A stretch of 28,110 bases of DNA from a virus. The position numbers and the translations under genes are program-made. The DNA is taken from positions 1 through 28,110 of IMG/VR virus record IMGVR_UViG_3300032116_010328; one strand, given 5' to 3'. Under the pieces are notes generated by a model, which worked only from the letters and a program-made list of their open reading frames with translations, was not told where the DNA came from and did not search any database. Numbering within the stretch: the first letter of the stretch is position 1; each line of letters starts with the position of its first letter. Positions 15,393-24,588 of this stretch are shown here, piece by piece.

Positions 15393-15794
15393 CTAAAAGT
15401 TTAATATTTCTTTTATTTTGGTTTTAACTATTTTTAATTGACCATGTGCGGTAACTAAAATAGAATTCTTTAATTCATCCCAATCAATCTTATAGGACTT
15501 ATCTATTTTACCACCATTTTTACTTGCTATTAATGCGTTTAATGCATTAATCGTATATATTGTATTTGTTTGCTTCTTTCTGTGTACGGATATAGTGGAA
15601 GCTGGTGGTGCGTAATGTTCTTTTAATGAACCCACTACGATATTATATGTTAATATAAGTTGATTTGGGTCATCAATATTTTCAAGAACATACACGTTGT
15701 TGAACGCTAGTGTATAAGAATTCTTAATAAGATTTACATTTTCATCCAACTTATCAGCTGCTATAAACGTGCATAACAATTGAGTTTCGTTCAT
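15393..15794 (-). CDS. hypothetical protein, 133 aa
   Basis: I do not recognise the family with certainty. It is soluble, with an N-terminal alpha/beta-looking region (LLCTFIAADKLDENVNLIKNS, VYVLENIDDPNQLILTYNIV) and a lysine-rich second half containing VHRKKQTNTIYTINALNALI and a basic C-terminus (KIVKTKIKEILNF). The last part may bind nucleic acid. It stands between a family A polymerase-like gene and ssb, suggesting a part in replication or its control. The leader contains a 9-bp hairpin that overlaps the only GAG sequence near the ATG, so translation may be regulated. Confidence 0.75.
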   Translation of the reverse strand: MNETQLLCTFIAADKLDENVNLIKNSYTLAFNNVYVLENIDDPNQLILTYNIVVGSLKEHYAPPASTISVHRKKQTNTIYTINALNALIASKNGGKIDKSYKIDWDELKNSILVTAHGQLKIVKTKIKEILNF

Positions 15795-15800
15795 ATAGTA

Positions 15801-15831
15801 CTCATAAGACTGTTAACCGACTTCTTATAAG
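15801..15831 (-). promoter_or_regulatory. leader hairpin that could mask a ribosome site
   Basis: CTTATAAGA and TCTTATGAG form a 9-bp stem (one G-U) with a 13-nt loop, ending 7 bases from the ATG of the hypothetical gene. The GAG in the 3' arm is the only Shine-Dalgarno-like sequence at working distance. No T-run follows, so it is not a normal terminator. Confidence 0.4.
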
Positions 15832-15852
15832 TATCAAAATGTATTCAATAAA

Positions 15853-17127
15853 TTATATTTTGTATAGAGAAATTTGGTTATAATTGTGACCACGATATTG
15901 ACGGACAGGATATCCACCTTTACTGAGTTTTTCTGCGACATTCCCCATAATATCCAATTCATCGTTGTGGACATCCAGTAGAATAGCGTCATAAGTATAC
16001 AGAATGACCTTGGATTTGAACATATCCAAATACTGGCAAACTCCGTTTACTCTGGCAATCGCTTCTTCAGTCTCCGTCAACTGCATCATATAGTTAAACA
16101 CCTTATTACTGGTGGGGTCAAATACAGTCACTTTGCGACCCGTTCCTGACAATACAAATCCATTCTGACGGTATTTCTCCCACAAATCAGACGAGTACTC
16201 CTTGAGCTTTTGGAAGAACTCTACACCACCTGTATCGTCACTATATCCATACATCAATCCGAACGTGCGGGACTTGGATTCTTCATATTGTTCTTCGGTA
16301 ATATTATCTGTCCCATAATACTGTTTGGCAAGGAATTCGTGAACGGAACTTTCTGGGAGTTTATATCCGATAAGGTCAGCCGCAAGACGAAGATGGAATG
16401 CCTCATAGTCAAACTGGACAAGAGTACCATTCTCCCCAAACCGACTGACGAACTTCTCACGGGTACCATCGTTCTTATTGAGAGCGGCAAAGTTGATTCC
16501 ACCAAACGCATTACTCGGACGACCTGTAGAAGTGTAGATGTTATAATCAGAATACACGAACTGATTGTCAGTAGTCCAGAGTCCTGCTTGCTCAATCTTG
16601 GTCAACGTAGGAATGGTAATCTGATTAATGAATTCAAACGCAGATGTCTGTTCCGTGGACTGGCATCGGTCGTACATATGCTTACAGTGTTGTAAGAACG
16701 CCTCTGCGGTTTCTATCCACGAAGTCAACGGGATACTGTAATGGAGATTCTTGAACTTGAACTGGCTCTTAATCTGGTGCATCGCCATCGTGTAGTATTC
16801 CCGATACAACGGAATCACATCCCCATTCAAATGTATCAACGATGCCAAGTCAACTACATTCTTTGCATTAGTCAGTTGTTGTAATTCTTTTTTATGAAGG
16901 GTGACCAACTTATATGCATCACTCAGGTCCATCTGAAAGTGTGGGGCATCGGGATGATTGACCGACACAGTATACGAGGTTCCATCATCAAAGAGGAAAT
17001 GGAGTAAAGCAACACGATTCTGTGAAGAGTGTAGAAATGCGTCAACCGCCACGGGATAGACATAAGTAGTCTCACCCCGAAGGCGGTTGGTCAAATATTC
17101 TAGTTCTGCTTGTGTCGTAATAACCAT
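15853..17127 (-). CDS. short, divergent family A (Pol I-like) DNA polymerase
   Basis: 424 residues; a normal Pol I Klenow portion is about 600. The palm and fingers are visible: STGRPSNAFGGINF (the TGR-x-S element), motif A FDYEAFHLRLAADL (239-252, catalytic Asp240), O-helix ESKSRTFGLMYGYS with Lys285 and Tyr293 in the places of Klenow K758 and Y766, and motif C YTYDAILLDV (Asp380). In motif C the usual HDE is YDA, so the second carboxylate is lost, and the arginine four residues before Lys285 (R754 in Klenow) is a tyrosine. The first 120 residues recall the exonuclease strand pattern but without its carboxylates. It could be active, altered, or a structural or regulatory derivative. It has its own promoter and a GAGG ribosome site. 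Confidence 0.85.
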   Translation of the reverse strand: MVITTQAELEYLTNRLRGETTYVYPVAVDAFLHSSQNRVALLHFLFDDGTSYTVSVNHPDAPHFQMDLSDAYKLVTLHKKELQQLTNAKNVVDLASLIHLNGDVIPLYREYYTMAMHQIKSQFKFKNLHYSIPLTSWIETAEAFLQHCKHMYDRCQSTEQTSAFEFINQITIPTLTKIEQAGLWTTDNQFVYSDYNIYTSTGRPSNAFGGINFAALNKNDGTREKFVSRFGENGTLVQFDYEAFHLRLAADLIGYKLPESSVHEFLAKQYYGTDNITEEQYEESKSRTFGLMYGYSDDTGGVEFFQKLKEYSSDLWEKYRQNGFVLSGTGRKVTVFDPTSNKVFNYMMQLTETEEAIARVNGVCQYLDMFKSKVILYTYDAILLDVHNDELDIMGNVAEKLSKGGYPVRQYRGHNYNQISLYKI

Positions 17128-17155
17128 TGGTTCCTCAATAATATATTATAATTTA

Positions 17156-17184
17156 AATATACTATCAATCCACTCTATTGTCAA
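17156..17184 (-). promoter_or_regulatory. sigma70-type promoter for the family A polymerase-like gene
   Basis: TTGACA (17179-17184), 17-nt spacer, TATATT (17156-17161) on the minus strand. The -35 is inside the last codons of the 115-residue hypothetical gene. Predicted start near 17149, leader about 22 nt with GAGG five bases before the ATG. Confidence 0.75.
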
Positions 17185-17512
17185 CCCCTTGAAATCCTTC
17201 TAATGGATTAGACAATAATCTAGTTAACCCGGGCATGTTTTTGTCATAAAATACTGCGGTCACTGTATTCTTATGTTTTGCTCCATAGATAATTGTACCA
17301 TCCGATGATAGTGTATCATTTGCAAACCCCGTGATAACCCAAGGAAATTCTACACGTTCATATAATACGTTTGTCTTGAACGCTTCATACTGCTTTTTAT
17401 CTACTTCAGTTATCAACTTAGTAGAAATATGCCTTACAAAATACCGGGTAACAAATCCGCTACGTACATCAACTTGAGTTATTTTTGGGCGAGTACTATA
17501 TGGTGTTGTCAT
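17165..17512 (-). CDS. hypothetical protein, 115 aa, end of tail block
   Basis: Not recognised. A soluble, mostly beta-looking protein (QVDVRSGFVTRYFVRHI, FPWVITGF, TIIYGAKHKNTVTAVFYD). It begins directly after the stop of the 1148-residue hub gene (the ATG is two bases further on) and is the last gene of the tail operon before a new promoter. The context suggests a small baseplate or tail component, by position only. Its 3' end carries the -35 element of the next gene. Confidence 0.75.
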   Translation of the reverse strand: MTTPYSTRPKITQVDVRSGFVTRYFVRHISTKLITEVDKKQYEAFKTNVLYERVEFPWVITGFANDTLSSDGTIIYGAKHKNTVTAVFYDKNMPGLTRLLSNPLEGFQGVDNRVD

Positions 17513-17514
17513 AT

Positions 17515-20500
17515 TTATCGTCCGAATGGATTACGGAACGCGTCAAAACTTGAGGGGCGATTATTTACGGTTGTATTTCTCATCGGAGCATTCGCTGGGT
17601 TTGCCGAACGTGAAGTAACCGATGGACGGGTGGTAGGAGTTGATGCTACTCTACCAGAGGTACCAGACGCACCCGATGTACCTGCGGTACCCGTTGATGG
17701 TGATGTCGGTGCTCTGGATTCTGCTGCTTTTGGTCTATATCTAAAGCGTCCTTGTATCTTGGTAATCCATCCATTTTGTGAACTAAATTCGTGTGTGATT
17801 TTTGTTACGACATAAAATCCACGGTCAATAATAGATGGTATACGGTCAACTAAAAATGATTGGAATAGGTTAATACCACCAATACCAGGTAGTGTAACAT
17901 CGACAATAGTTTTTGTAAGATTAGAACTGTTAAATGCGTGTGCTTTTGAAGGAGTTCTACCTTCCTCTGCTGCGGTTGAATCTAAATTCAATCTTTTCAT
18001 CATACGTGCAGGATTAATTTCCATTAACTGTAGTGCGGTACCCAAATCCGCATACTCTCGTAATGTTCCAACTAGATTTGGATTGAATTGAGTCGAAGTA
18101 ACAATATCACGTTCTAATTGTATTGATGCAACGTTTCTTTGTGCACTAACAGTTCTTTCCGATGGACCAACGTTTACAAAAGTTTCACCTGTAAATTGTA
18201 GATTACCTTGTACACCCTGTCTAGCATCCTCTTCCCTTGCCAATCTTTCTTGTTCTACTGCGTCTGCCAATCGTCTGTCTAAACGTTGGAGTTCGTCACT
18301 CTGACAATTACCGTTACCATCATCATTACCACATGGGGTATATAATCCCTGTATTAATGAAAGTTGTTGAAGTTCCTTCACATCAATCGTGTTTAATAAT
18401 CCTTTTTGCGCCGGACCACCAATGTTTGCAATTGCCTGTACTGCCACTACTTGTGGCATATTGAATTCTACATTTAAATCTATTAAATCGCTGCCAAGTT
18501 CACCATCATTAAGAATTTTGGTACCACGATTGAACATATAAATATACTTTGGATTATCTTCAGACCCTTCATAATATCTGTTAATATTTACACCACTTAT
18601 ACTATTTAAAATGTTGGTTGTATCGGCATCTTCCGTATCTACAGAAACTAACTTTGGTGTTTTTGATAATCCCATATCAATTACGTGCATACCTGGATTT
18701 TTAACATCCGTAGAATATAATTGAAGATTCCAATACCCTTCTGTTGCTGAATTCATCATACTCAATAATGAATTGATACCAGAAGAAACTGTATCGGTAG
18801 AAGTAAACGCTTGTTTGATTGCACTAGTGTTAATCCATATACCTCTGGTTAAATACGAAGCGCCCGATTCAACCGATGGCCCTATTACATTTTCAAATGG
18901 ATTTAATGCTTGTTCAAGTCTACGTTCTAGTGTAGAATCTCTAAATGCTTGACTTATTGCCGAACTTCCCGACGCAGCAGCATTTGTTAAACTTGCAAAT
19001 ATAACATCATCATCTGAGTTGATATATTGGGATTGTGCAATAGGATTACGGATAAGCATAACGCCTGGATTAATTGACCGTAAACTTGGATGATATCCGA
19101 CTTGATTTGCAAACAATCCAGATTCCGCTAACGATCCAGTTACTTCTCTTGTGGGACGTAACAATGCTAATTGTGCCAATGCTTCTCTATTATCACCCAA
19201 CATGCTTGCGATTCCAAGAACTCTATCATTGAGAATTTTTTCTACGAAAAATCTCCACGACACAAAATATTCATTCTCTCTAGTACCAGCATTAGTACTT
19301 GCAGCACCAGCAGTTCTTTGTTCACTTTGATCATTTTTTATCGGAACAATCTGGTCGGACCAAACACTATCAGGTCCGGTTTGTATATTTCTATAATACG
19401 ATATTAACTTGGTAAAATGATTCGCCTTCCAGTTGTATACATCATTAAAATATTCTTGAATATCTATTACTTTACATGCTGATACTGGCGATGGGCAGGT
19501 AGATTGTACTGCGGTGTGTTTAGTAGGTACTTCAAATTGTTGAACAGAATGTATTGTTAAATCTATTTCAAATATATTATTCTTGTTATATTTTAGATTG
19601 AATTTTACTACATACCCGATAAAGATTTCGTAGTTTCCATAATTGTTGTAAACATATTGTTTAATAAAATCCTTTTGATGATCTTCGTCTTTGATAAGGG
19701 AAGTAAAATATTCTTTAATGTTTAATTTAATTTCACTATTATTCTTTTTATATCCTAACTCTCCTTTAACTGCTTTTTTCCAATCAAAAGGTGTAATTTT
19801 TATTTCATTTGGGCTAGATGAGGTACGACCCAATTCAAGAACCACTCTTGTAGCAGGACGTAAGAAATATCTAAGTAATGCATCTACTTGTCCAACGGAG
19901 TAGGCGACTATCTTTAAATCTGCTTTCATTAAGCCACCGCGAACGCCCATTGGGCCCGCAGTACTACGTTCTACATTTACTTGAGTGATGCCGGGAATTG
20001 GAATATTCTTTGCATCTTTTGATGCATTTGCAACAAGGATTGGTATTGTTCTGCTACCGTCTTGACTAATACCATATGCCACCGTACTTCTATTATTATC
20101 TCGCGTCAAGTAAATATCTTCAAACGACACATCGTTTAATCCGTGTATACCAAGCGAAGGGCAATAAGCTAATGTTTCACTATCAGGTAAATTATTCAAT
20201 GCAGTACCATCTAATAATTGTTTTGGTACTTGCGACAACGATGTAAGCTTTACAAACGGCATATAAGTATTTGCCGTTTCCGATGATATTCTACGTCTGG
20301 TTAATTCATATTGAATTTTTGGATGAAATGATTCTAACGCTTCAATATATGGACTGATAGCAGCTCGGGACGGTGGTACTTGTTGTACTGGTCTAGTAGG
20401 TCTAGTAGAATTAGTTGAACTGTTATAAGATACATTTGCCACAGCCGTTAGGTAAGGCAACGGGTCTATAGCCGTATCTGTAATTTGAAGAATAGTTCCT

Positions 20501-20961
20501 TCTTCGCCTATTTCCTTATCCCCAACATCTGGATCTCTGTTAACTTTCTTAAGTATAAAATGTAAATGTGGACCGAATGTTCGTCCTGTCATTCCTACTC
20601 GACCAACTACTTGTTGAGCGATTACCTTAGATCCTACAGTAATATTAAATTCTTGTGGGGAACCTGCTTGCATATGACAAACAGATGTTGTAAATCGTGG
20701 TTTACGACCATAATTAGTCACACCTTCTACATCTACTTCATCGTGTAATAACACAATCCCAACACCGCATGTTGCATTATTTACTAATCTGAATACGGTA
20801 CCATCCGCCACCGCATGTATTGGAGTACCGACCGGAGCAGCAATGTCCACTGCATTATGTGGTTCGATAGCATCATCTATTGTTCGTTTACCAAATCCAC
20901 TGGTAATATTTAAGACACCACTAGGTGGATATACTGGTGCAGATTTAAAGCGTATTGCCAT
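17515..20961 (-). CDS. baseplate hub protein with N-terminal M23 peptidase (tail lysin)
   Basis: 1148 residues. Residues 15-140 are a LytM/M23 zinc endopeptidase: HNAVDIAAPVGTP gives His35 and Asp39, VCHMQ gives His96, and GRTFGPHLHFIL gives His132 and His134. This domain would cut peptidoglycan peptides as the tail penetrates, the job done by the gp5 lysozyme in T4. Residues about 200-1080 are beta-rich and long, consistent with a gp27-like hub and trimeric spike stem; this is inferred from position and size. QSDELQRLDRRLADAVEQER predicts a coiled coil. The last 70 residues are a Ser/Thr/Pro/Gly-rich tail. No signal peptide. It follows the LysM-containing wedge gene by one base and has no clear Shine-Dalgarno, so it is probably coupled. 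Confidence 0.85.
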   Translation of the reverse strand: MAIRFKSAPVYPPSGVLNITSGFGKRTIDDAIEPHNAVDIAAPVGTPIHAVADGTVFRLVNNATCGVGIVLLHDEVDVEGVTNYGRKPRFTTSVCHMQAGSPQEFNITVGSKVIAQQVVGRVGMTGRTFGPHLHFILKKVNRDPDVGDKEIGEEGTILQITDTAIDPLPYLTAVANVSYNSSTNSTRPTRPVQQVPPSRAAISPYIEALESFHPKIQYELTRRRISSETANTYMPFVKLTSLSQVPKQLLDGTALNNLPDSETLAYCPSLGIHGLNDVSFEDIYLTRDNNRSTVAYGISQDGSRTIPILVANASKDAKNIPIPGITQVNVERSTAGPMGVRGGLMKADLKIVAYSVGQVDALLRYFLRPATRVVLELGRTSSSPNEIKITPFDWKKAVKGELGYKKNNSEIKLNIKEYFTSLIKDEDHQKDFIKQYVYNNYGNYEIFIGYVVKFNLKYNKNNIFEIDLTIHSVQQFEVPTKHTAVQSTCPSPVSACKVIDIQEYFNDVYNWKANHFTKLISYYRNIQTGPDSVWSDQIVPIKNDQSEQRTAGAASTNAGTRENEYFVSWRFFVEKILNDRVLGIASMLGDNREALAQLALLRPTREVTGSLAESGLFANQVGYHPSLRSINPGVMLIRNPIAQSQYINSDDDVIFASLTNAAASGSSAISQAFRDSTLERRLEQALNPFENVIGPSVESGASYLTRGIWINTSAIKQAFTSTDTVSSGINSLLSMMNSATEGYWNLQLYSTDVKNPGMHVIDMGLSKTPKLVSVDTEDADTTNILNSISGVNINRYYEGSEDNPKYIYMFNRGTKILNDGELGSDLIDLNVEFNMPQVVAVQAIANIGGPAQKGLLNTIDVKELQQLSLIQGLYTPCGNDDGNGNCQSDELQRLDRRLADAVEQERLAREEDARQGVQGNLQFTGETFVNVGPSERTVSAQRNVASIQLERDIVTSTQFNPNLVGTLREYADLGTALQLMEINPARMMKRLNLDSTAAEEGRTPSKAHAFNSSNLTKTIVDVTLPGIGGINLFQSFLVDRIPSIIDRGFYVVTKITHEFSSQNGWITKIQGRFRYRPKAAESRAPTSPSTGTAGTSGASGTSGRVASTPTTRPSVTSRSANPANAPMRNTTVNNRPSSFDAFRNPFGR

Positions 20962-20962
20962 A

Positions 20963-21220
20963 TTAAATATTCGGAATAAAAAGTCTGGTTCCGATAGGTA
21001 CTGCCATACTACCGTTTGCTAAATTGTTCGCTTTGGCAAGTACCCACCAGTTTTCTGTAGTGTTGTAAAACTTATATGATAACGTGTCCAATCGGTCACC
21101 ATCTTGCACAACATAATAGAATGGAATGTCCTCAGACGGAATTGACGTAGGCAACACCGTAGTATAATATGGAATCTTTTTTGTCGTATCCACTTGTGGT
21201 GGTGTAGTATATCGTTCCAT
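20963..21220 (-). CDS. LysM baseplate wedge protein, gp53-like
   Basis: 85 residues. After a 35-residue N-terminal arm the chain is a LysM-type module: YYVVQDGDRLDTLSYKFY, then WWVLAKANNL and the ending IPIGT-like VPIGTRLFIP. In T4-like phages gp53 of the baseplate wedge carries this domain; the peptidoglycan-binding role is not certain for phage members. T4 gp53 is longer (about 200), so this is a short version. Shine-Dalgarno AAGGA is eight bases before the ATG. It lies between the tail-tube/baseplate gene and the hub gene. Confidence 0.8.
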   Translation of the reverse strand: MERYTTPPQVDTTKKIPYYTTVLPTSIPSEDIPFYYVVQDGDRLDTLSYKFYNTTENWWVLAKANNLANGSMAVPIGTRLFIPNI

Positions 21221-21231
21221 TTAAGTTATCC

Positions 21232-22884
21232 TTAAGGAGTTTGGTTAAATCTTCTAATTTCTTCTAACTGATTTCTTGCATTTCTACGTTCTCTGATAAT
21301 CTGTTCAGCATCTTCTGTAATCTTATAGAATGGACTATCGTGGAACTTACTACGCTTTTCAAGGATACTGAGTTGCATATTTACATTGATTGCAAATGGT
21401 ACTTCTCTGTCAATATCAAATGTAATTGATTCATCTAAGAAATCATAGTCTAAAGATTCAATATAACACGGTTGGTTATCATATAATCCACCGATAGTAA
21501 ATTTAAATAGTGGTGGAGTCATAAATCCATTCTGCACACCCTTTGGAAATGCCAAACCAGTAAGATAATTTACCTTAGTCCACATCCCGTCAAGTTCACC
21601 GTCAGAAAATGCCACAATATTAAATGATAAACTTAATCCACGTTTTGCCCCACCATATGTTACGAATCGTTCGGTACGACCCACATATCGTTGTTCAGTA
21701 AATTCTGGTTTAATTGATTCCTTTATACTTGATATTAATGCTCTAAAGTGTACAGGATTACTGTTTGCATCTGTTGCATCACGGAATGTAAACTTTACAA
21801 TATCTGACTTTTCTTTTTGTGGTTTAGTAATATTTGCATAATTTAGTTTATCACCGACTAAGTTCCCTGCTGCATCAAAATTATTTTCGTTACTTTGAAA
21901 CTCTGCTATATTATACGGATCCTTTAATGTGGTATAACCAACTACAGGATCTTTTCTTGCTTGAACAATTCCAGTATCAAATTGTGTTTCGGTTGGATTT
22001 TCTGCTTCGCTAAAATATTTACTCTTGAATCGTGATGTTCTATTGTTCTTCGTAAAACTATCCTTAAATTGTTGTGCTTTTTGTTCAAACGTAAAGTCTG
22101 ATGCTGGGATAGGTACGTTTGGAACAGGAGGAACCGTATTTCTTAAATTTCTTGGTACAAGTCTATTTAGCGCAGATGTTGTGGATGCGACTAATCTGGT
22201 GGTCACTCTTGATGCAATTACATTTACAAGTGTGGCAGTTACATTTGTTCGTACAATTCCACGTTGACTTAATGGTTGGGCTGGAAATATACGAATTCCC
22301 TTTTCAAATGCTTTGTATTCTGGACGAGAGGTAGTGTAAAATTGAGGTAATGGAATAATAGAATTGGCAGCATTTTTTAATTGAGTTACCAAATAGTTTT
22401 TTGCCAAACTACCAATTGTAGGTAACAACCTACGTTGACCCGTAGTGAGTGCTTGTAATTCACCTATAGTGTTAAATCGACTCGCAACGGTATTAACGGT
22501 GGTCGTTTGTAATAATCCAGATGGTGAAGGTACTAATGTATTCGTTGGTATATTTCGTCTTATGTGTAAGAACGGAACAGCATTTAAAGCGGGAGATAGT
22601 GGATTGTATAATTTAGTATTGAGGAATGTATTTCCAGTTTGTAGTAATGCTTGTTTAGTAGTAAATAATACACCTTCTGGTGACGTTAAAAACTTACTGA
22701 CTCGACGAGTATCTCGTAATACCGATACGGTTGGGACTGACCGATTGTCATTTTTAATACGACTATTACTTCCAAACACTCCATCGGTATCTGGCTTGAC
22801 CACAATTAATTGGTCACTACTTGGCGAAAATCTCTTGTAGATGTCTTGGGATTTTTCTTCAAATAAATCTTTCAACGTTGCCAT
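21232..22884 (-). CDS. baseplate/tail-tube connecting protein (gp48/gp54 position)
   Basis: 550 residues. The N-terminal half is rich in Thr, Asn, Arg and Val with low complexity, and the C-terminal 220 residues are more ordered: VKFTFRDATD, then RYVGRTERFVTYGGAKRG, SLSFNIVAFSDGELDGMW and GLAFPKGVQNG. That module resembles phage baseplate or tube-initiator domains in myoviruses; I recognise it only at pattern level. The place between tape measure and LysM wedge matches the gp48/gp54 slot of T4-like clusters. It ends in a charged helix (ERRNARNQLEEIRRF). Shine-Dalgarno is weak; the start is 3 nt after the tape-measure stop. Confidence 0.7.
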   Translation of the reverse strand: MATLKDLFEEKSQDIYKRFSPSSDQLIVVKPDTDGVFGSNSRIKNDNRSVPTVSVLRDTRRVSKFLTSPEGVLFTTKQALLQTGNTFLNTKLYNPLSPALNAVPFLHIRRNIPTNTLVPSPSGLLQTTTVNTVASRFNTIGELQALTTGQRRLLPTIGSLAKNYLVTQLKNAANSIIPLPQFYTTSRPEYKAFEKGIRIFPAQPLSQRGIVRTNVTATLVNVIASRVTTRLVASTTSALNRLVPRNLRNTVPPVPNVPIPASDFTFEQKAQQFKDSFTKNNRTSRFKSKYFSEAENPTETQFDTGIVQARKDPVVGYTTLKDPYNIAEFQSNENNFDAAGNLVGDKLNYANITKPQKEKSDIVKFTFRDATDANSNPVHFRALISSIKESIKPEFTEQRYVGRTERFVTYGGAKRGLSLSFNIVAFSDGELDGMWTKVNYLTGLAFPKGVQNGFMTPPLFKFTIGGLYDNQPCYIESLDYDFLDESITFDIDREVPFAINVNMQLSILEKRSKFHDSPFYKITEDAEQIIRERRNARNQLEEIRRFNQTP

Positions 22885-22887
22885 ATG

Positions 22888-24585
22888 TTATCTCACTTCG
22901 TTGCGGGAGTACACACCAACCAATTGTAAGCGAGGAACCGTTTGCATATTACCACCGACATTAATTGTGGTAGTTGCATTTGACAACGCGGTAATTAAAT
23001 TATCCACCTTTCTGACTAAATCTGAGTTATCTGCCCCAGCTCTAAGCGACCCCTTCGGGAACAGATTAGTACCAGCGATAATATCATCTGCATTATTGAG
23101 AGCGAATGCTCCTTTTGGGGTGACTAATGTACGACTACCATATCCAGCGGAATACATATCGTTTGCTGGTGTTGTTGCTAATCCACCAAAATATCCACCC
23201 AACGAACCACCTATACTTGCTCCAATCAGAGTACCGCCTGGAATAAATGACCCAGCTATACCACCTAATATAGACCCAATAACACTACCAGTTAAACTTC
23301 CGGTAGTCGTACCACCTGCAGCGGTGCCCAATGCAGTACCAACTCCCATACCGATAGCACCACCCGCTACTCCACCTAGTCCCTTAAGTAAAGTTGCTTG
23401 CATAGCACCAGATGCAGCTACTTTTATTAAAGCTGCGGCGGCTGCATACGCTGCAATAGCTAATCCTCCAAATGACCCCATTAAACCAGAAGATAATTTA
23501 CTTGCTATACCACCAAGCTCTCCAAGAGTTTTTGTTGTTTTTCCTGTAGCGGTCGCTGCTTCTGTCATTTTTGCTTCTATAGCGTCTGCCGCACTAACTT
23601 GTTCACCACCGGACTTAATATAATCTTCAACAGAAATACCTAATTGTTTAAAGAGTGCACGGGTACTAGCACTTTGCATCAAGTTCGCAGGAACAGTAGC
23701 ACGGACATATGCCATCAAGGCAGCTGGACCTTCAGTTTCTGCAACTCTTATTAAGTTACCAAAGTCTATTTGACCACCTAATTGATTAATTTGTGCAACG
23801 GTATCGATGGTTCCATCAAGATTTGTGACCAATCCTTCTTGTGCAGCTTGGATACTTGCAAGATTTACTCCAAGACGTTCCGCATTAACGGCTGCTTTCG
23901 CAAAACTATTTCCGTATAAAAGGAATGATAATTGATTCTTGTTATAAAGAGTCGATAATTGGCTAGCAGATAATCCAGCTCTTCCCGATGCTACACGAAG
24001 TGCATTAAATTGTTCTGTGGTGGAAATACCTAATTGAGTTAGTGTACGGAATGTTTCTGCGGTTGGTTCAAATTCTGCACCAAATCCTTCCTTCAAACTT
24101 CTAACAAACTCTACACTTCCCTTTGAACTTAATTGCATACCCGCTGCAGCACCAATAAACACATCACTGAATCCAGTTTGTGCTGCCTTTAGTTGTTCAA
24201 CTGTAACTGCTAGATTTGCATTGAAGTTAGCTAACTGTGAAGCAACTGCTAGTCTATTTTGGATTTCAAGTTGGACACCACGGGTTGCGGTAGTGCCCAC
24301 CGCAGTACCAAACTTGACACCTGCGTTTGCAATATTAAGAAGTTCTTTTCCTAATGAAAGAGATTTATCTTTTAAGTCTTTTAATGCTTGGGATGACTTT
24401 TTTGTTTCGTCAGTTTCTTTCTTCTTTTCTTTTGTCGATTCTTGGGTGGCAGCAGTATTTGATTTGATTGCTTCATTAGTTTCTTTTTGAGCAGTAATTA
24501 AATCTTTAGTAGTATCAACCAATAGGTTTAAATACTCTACTGCTAACTCTGCTAAAGATTTTAAATCGGAGAAATCTTCTGCCAT
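22888..24585 (-). CDS. tail tape measure protein (T4 gp29-like)
   Basis: 565 residues, close to T4 gp29 (590). It has the expected build: an N-terminal helical, Lys/Glu-rich coiled coil (residues about 30-95, KEKKKETDETKKSSQALK), a helical middle part, and a Gly/Ala-rich hydrophobic stretch (about 355-475, with repeated GG-A-I-G patterns) suited to membrane passage. The C-terminal 80 residues return to soluble sequence. It sets tail length and is likely ejected ahead of the DNA. A Shine-Dalgarno-like AAAGAGA precedes the ATG, three bases after the gp51-like gene. Confidence 0.85.
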   Translation of the reverse strand: MAEDFSDLKSLAELAVEYLNLLVDTTKDLITAQKETNEAIKSNTAATQESTKEKKKETDETKKSSQALKDLKDKSLSLGKELLNIANAGVKFGTAVGTTATRGVQLEIQNRLAVASQLANFNANLAVTVEQLKAAQTGFSDVFIGAAAGMQLSSKGSVEFVRSLKEGFGAEFEPTAETFRTLTQLGISTTEQFNALRVASGRAGLSASQLSTLYNKNQLSFLLYGNSFAKAAVNAERLGVNLASIQAAQEGLVTNLDGTIDTVAQINQLGGQIDFGNLIRVAETEGPAALMAYVRATVPANLMQSASTRALFKQLGISVEDYIKSGGEQVSAADAIEAKMTEAATATGKTTKTLGELGGIASKLSSGLMGSFGGLAIAAYAAAAALIKVAASGAMQATLLKGLGGVAGGAIGMGVGTALGTAAGGTTTGSLTGSVIGSILGGIAGSFIPGGTLIGASIGGSLGGYFGGLATTPANDMYSAGYGSRTLVTPKGAFALNNADDIIAGTNLFPKGSLRAGADNSDLVRKVDNLITALSNATTTINVGGNMQTVPRLQLVGVYSRNEVR

Positions 24586-24588
24586 ACA

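Noticed and set aside
16210-16695. 161-codon plus-strand frame inside the family A polymerase-like gene
   Set aside because: Covers the conserved polymerase motifs on the other strand and looks like random translation.
22841-23623. 260-codon plus-strand frame opposite the tape measure
   Set aside because: Pro/Ala/Val-rich shadow of the Gly/Ala-rich codons on the other strand; no ribosome site and opposite to all other genes.
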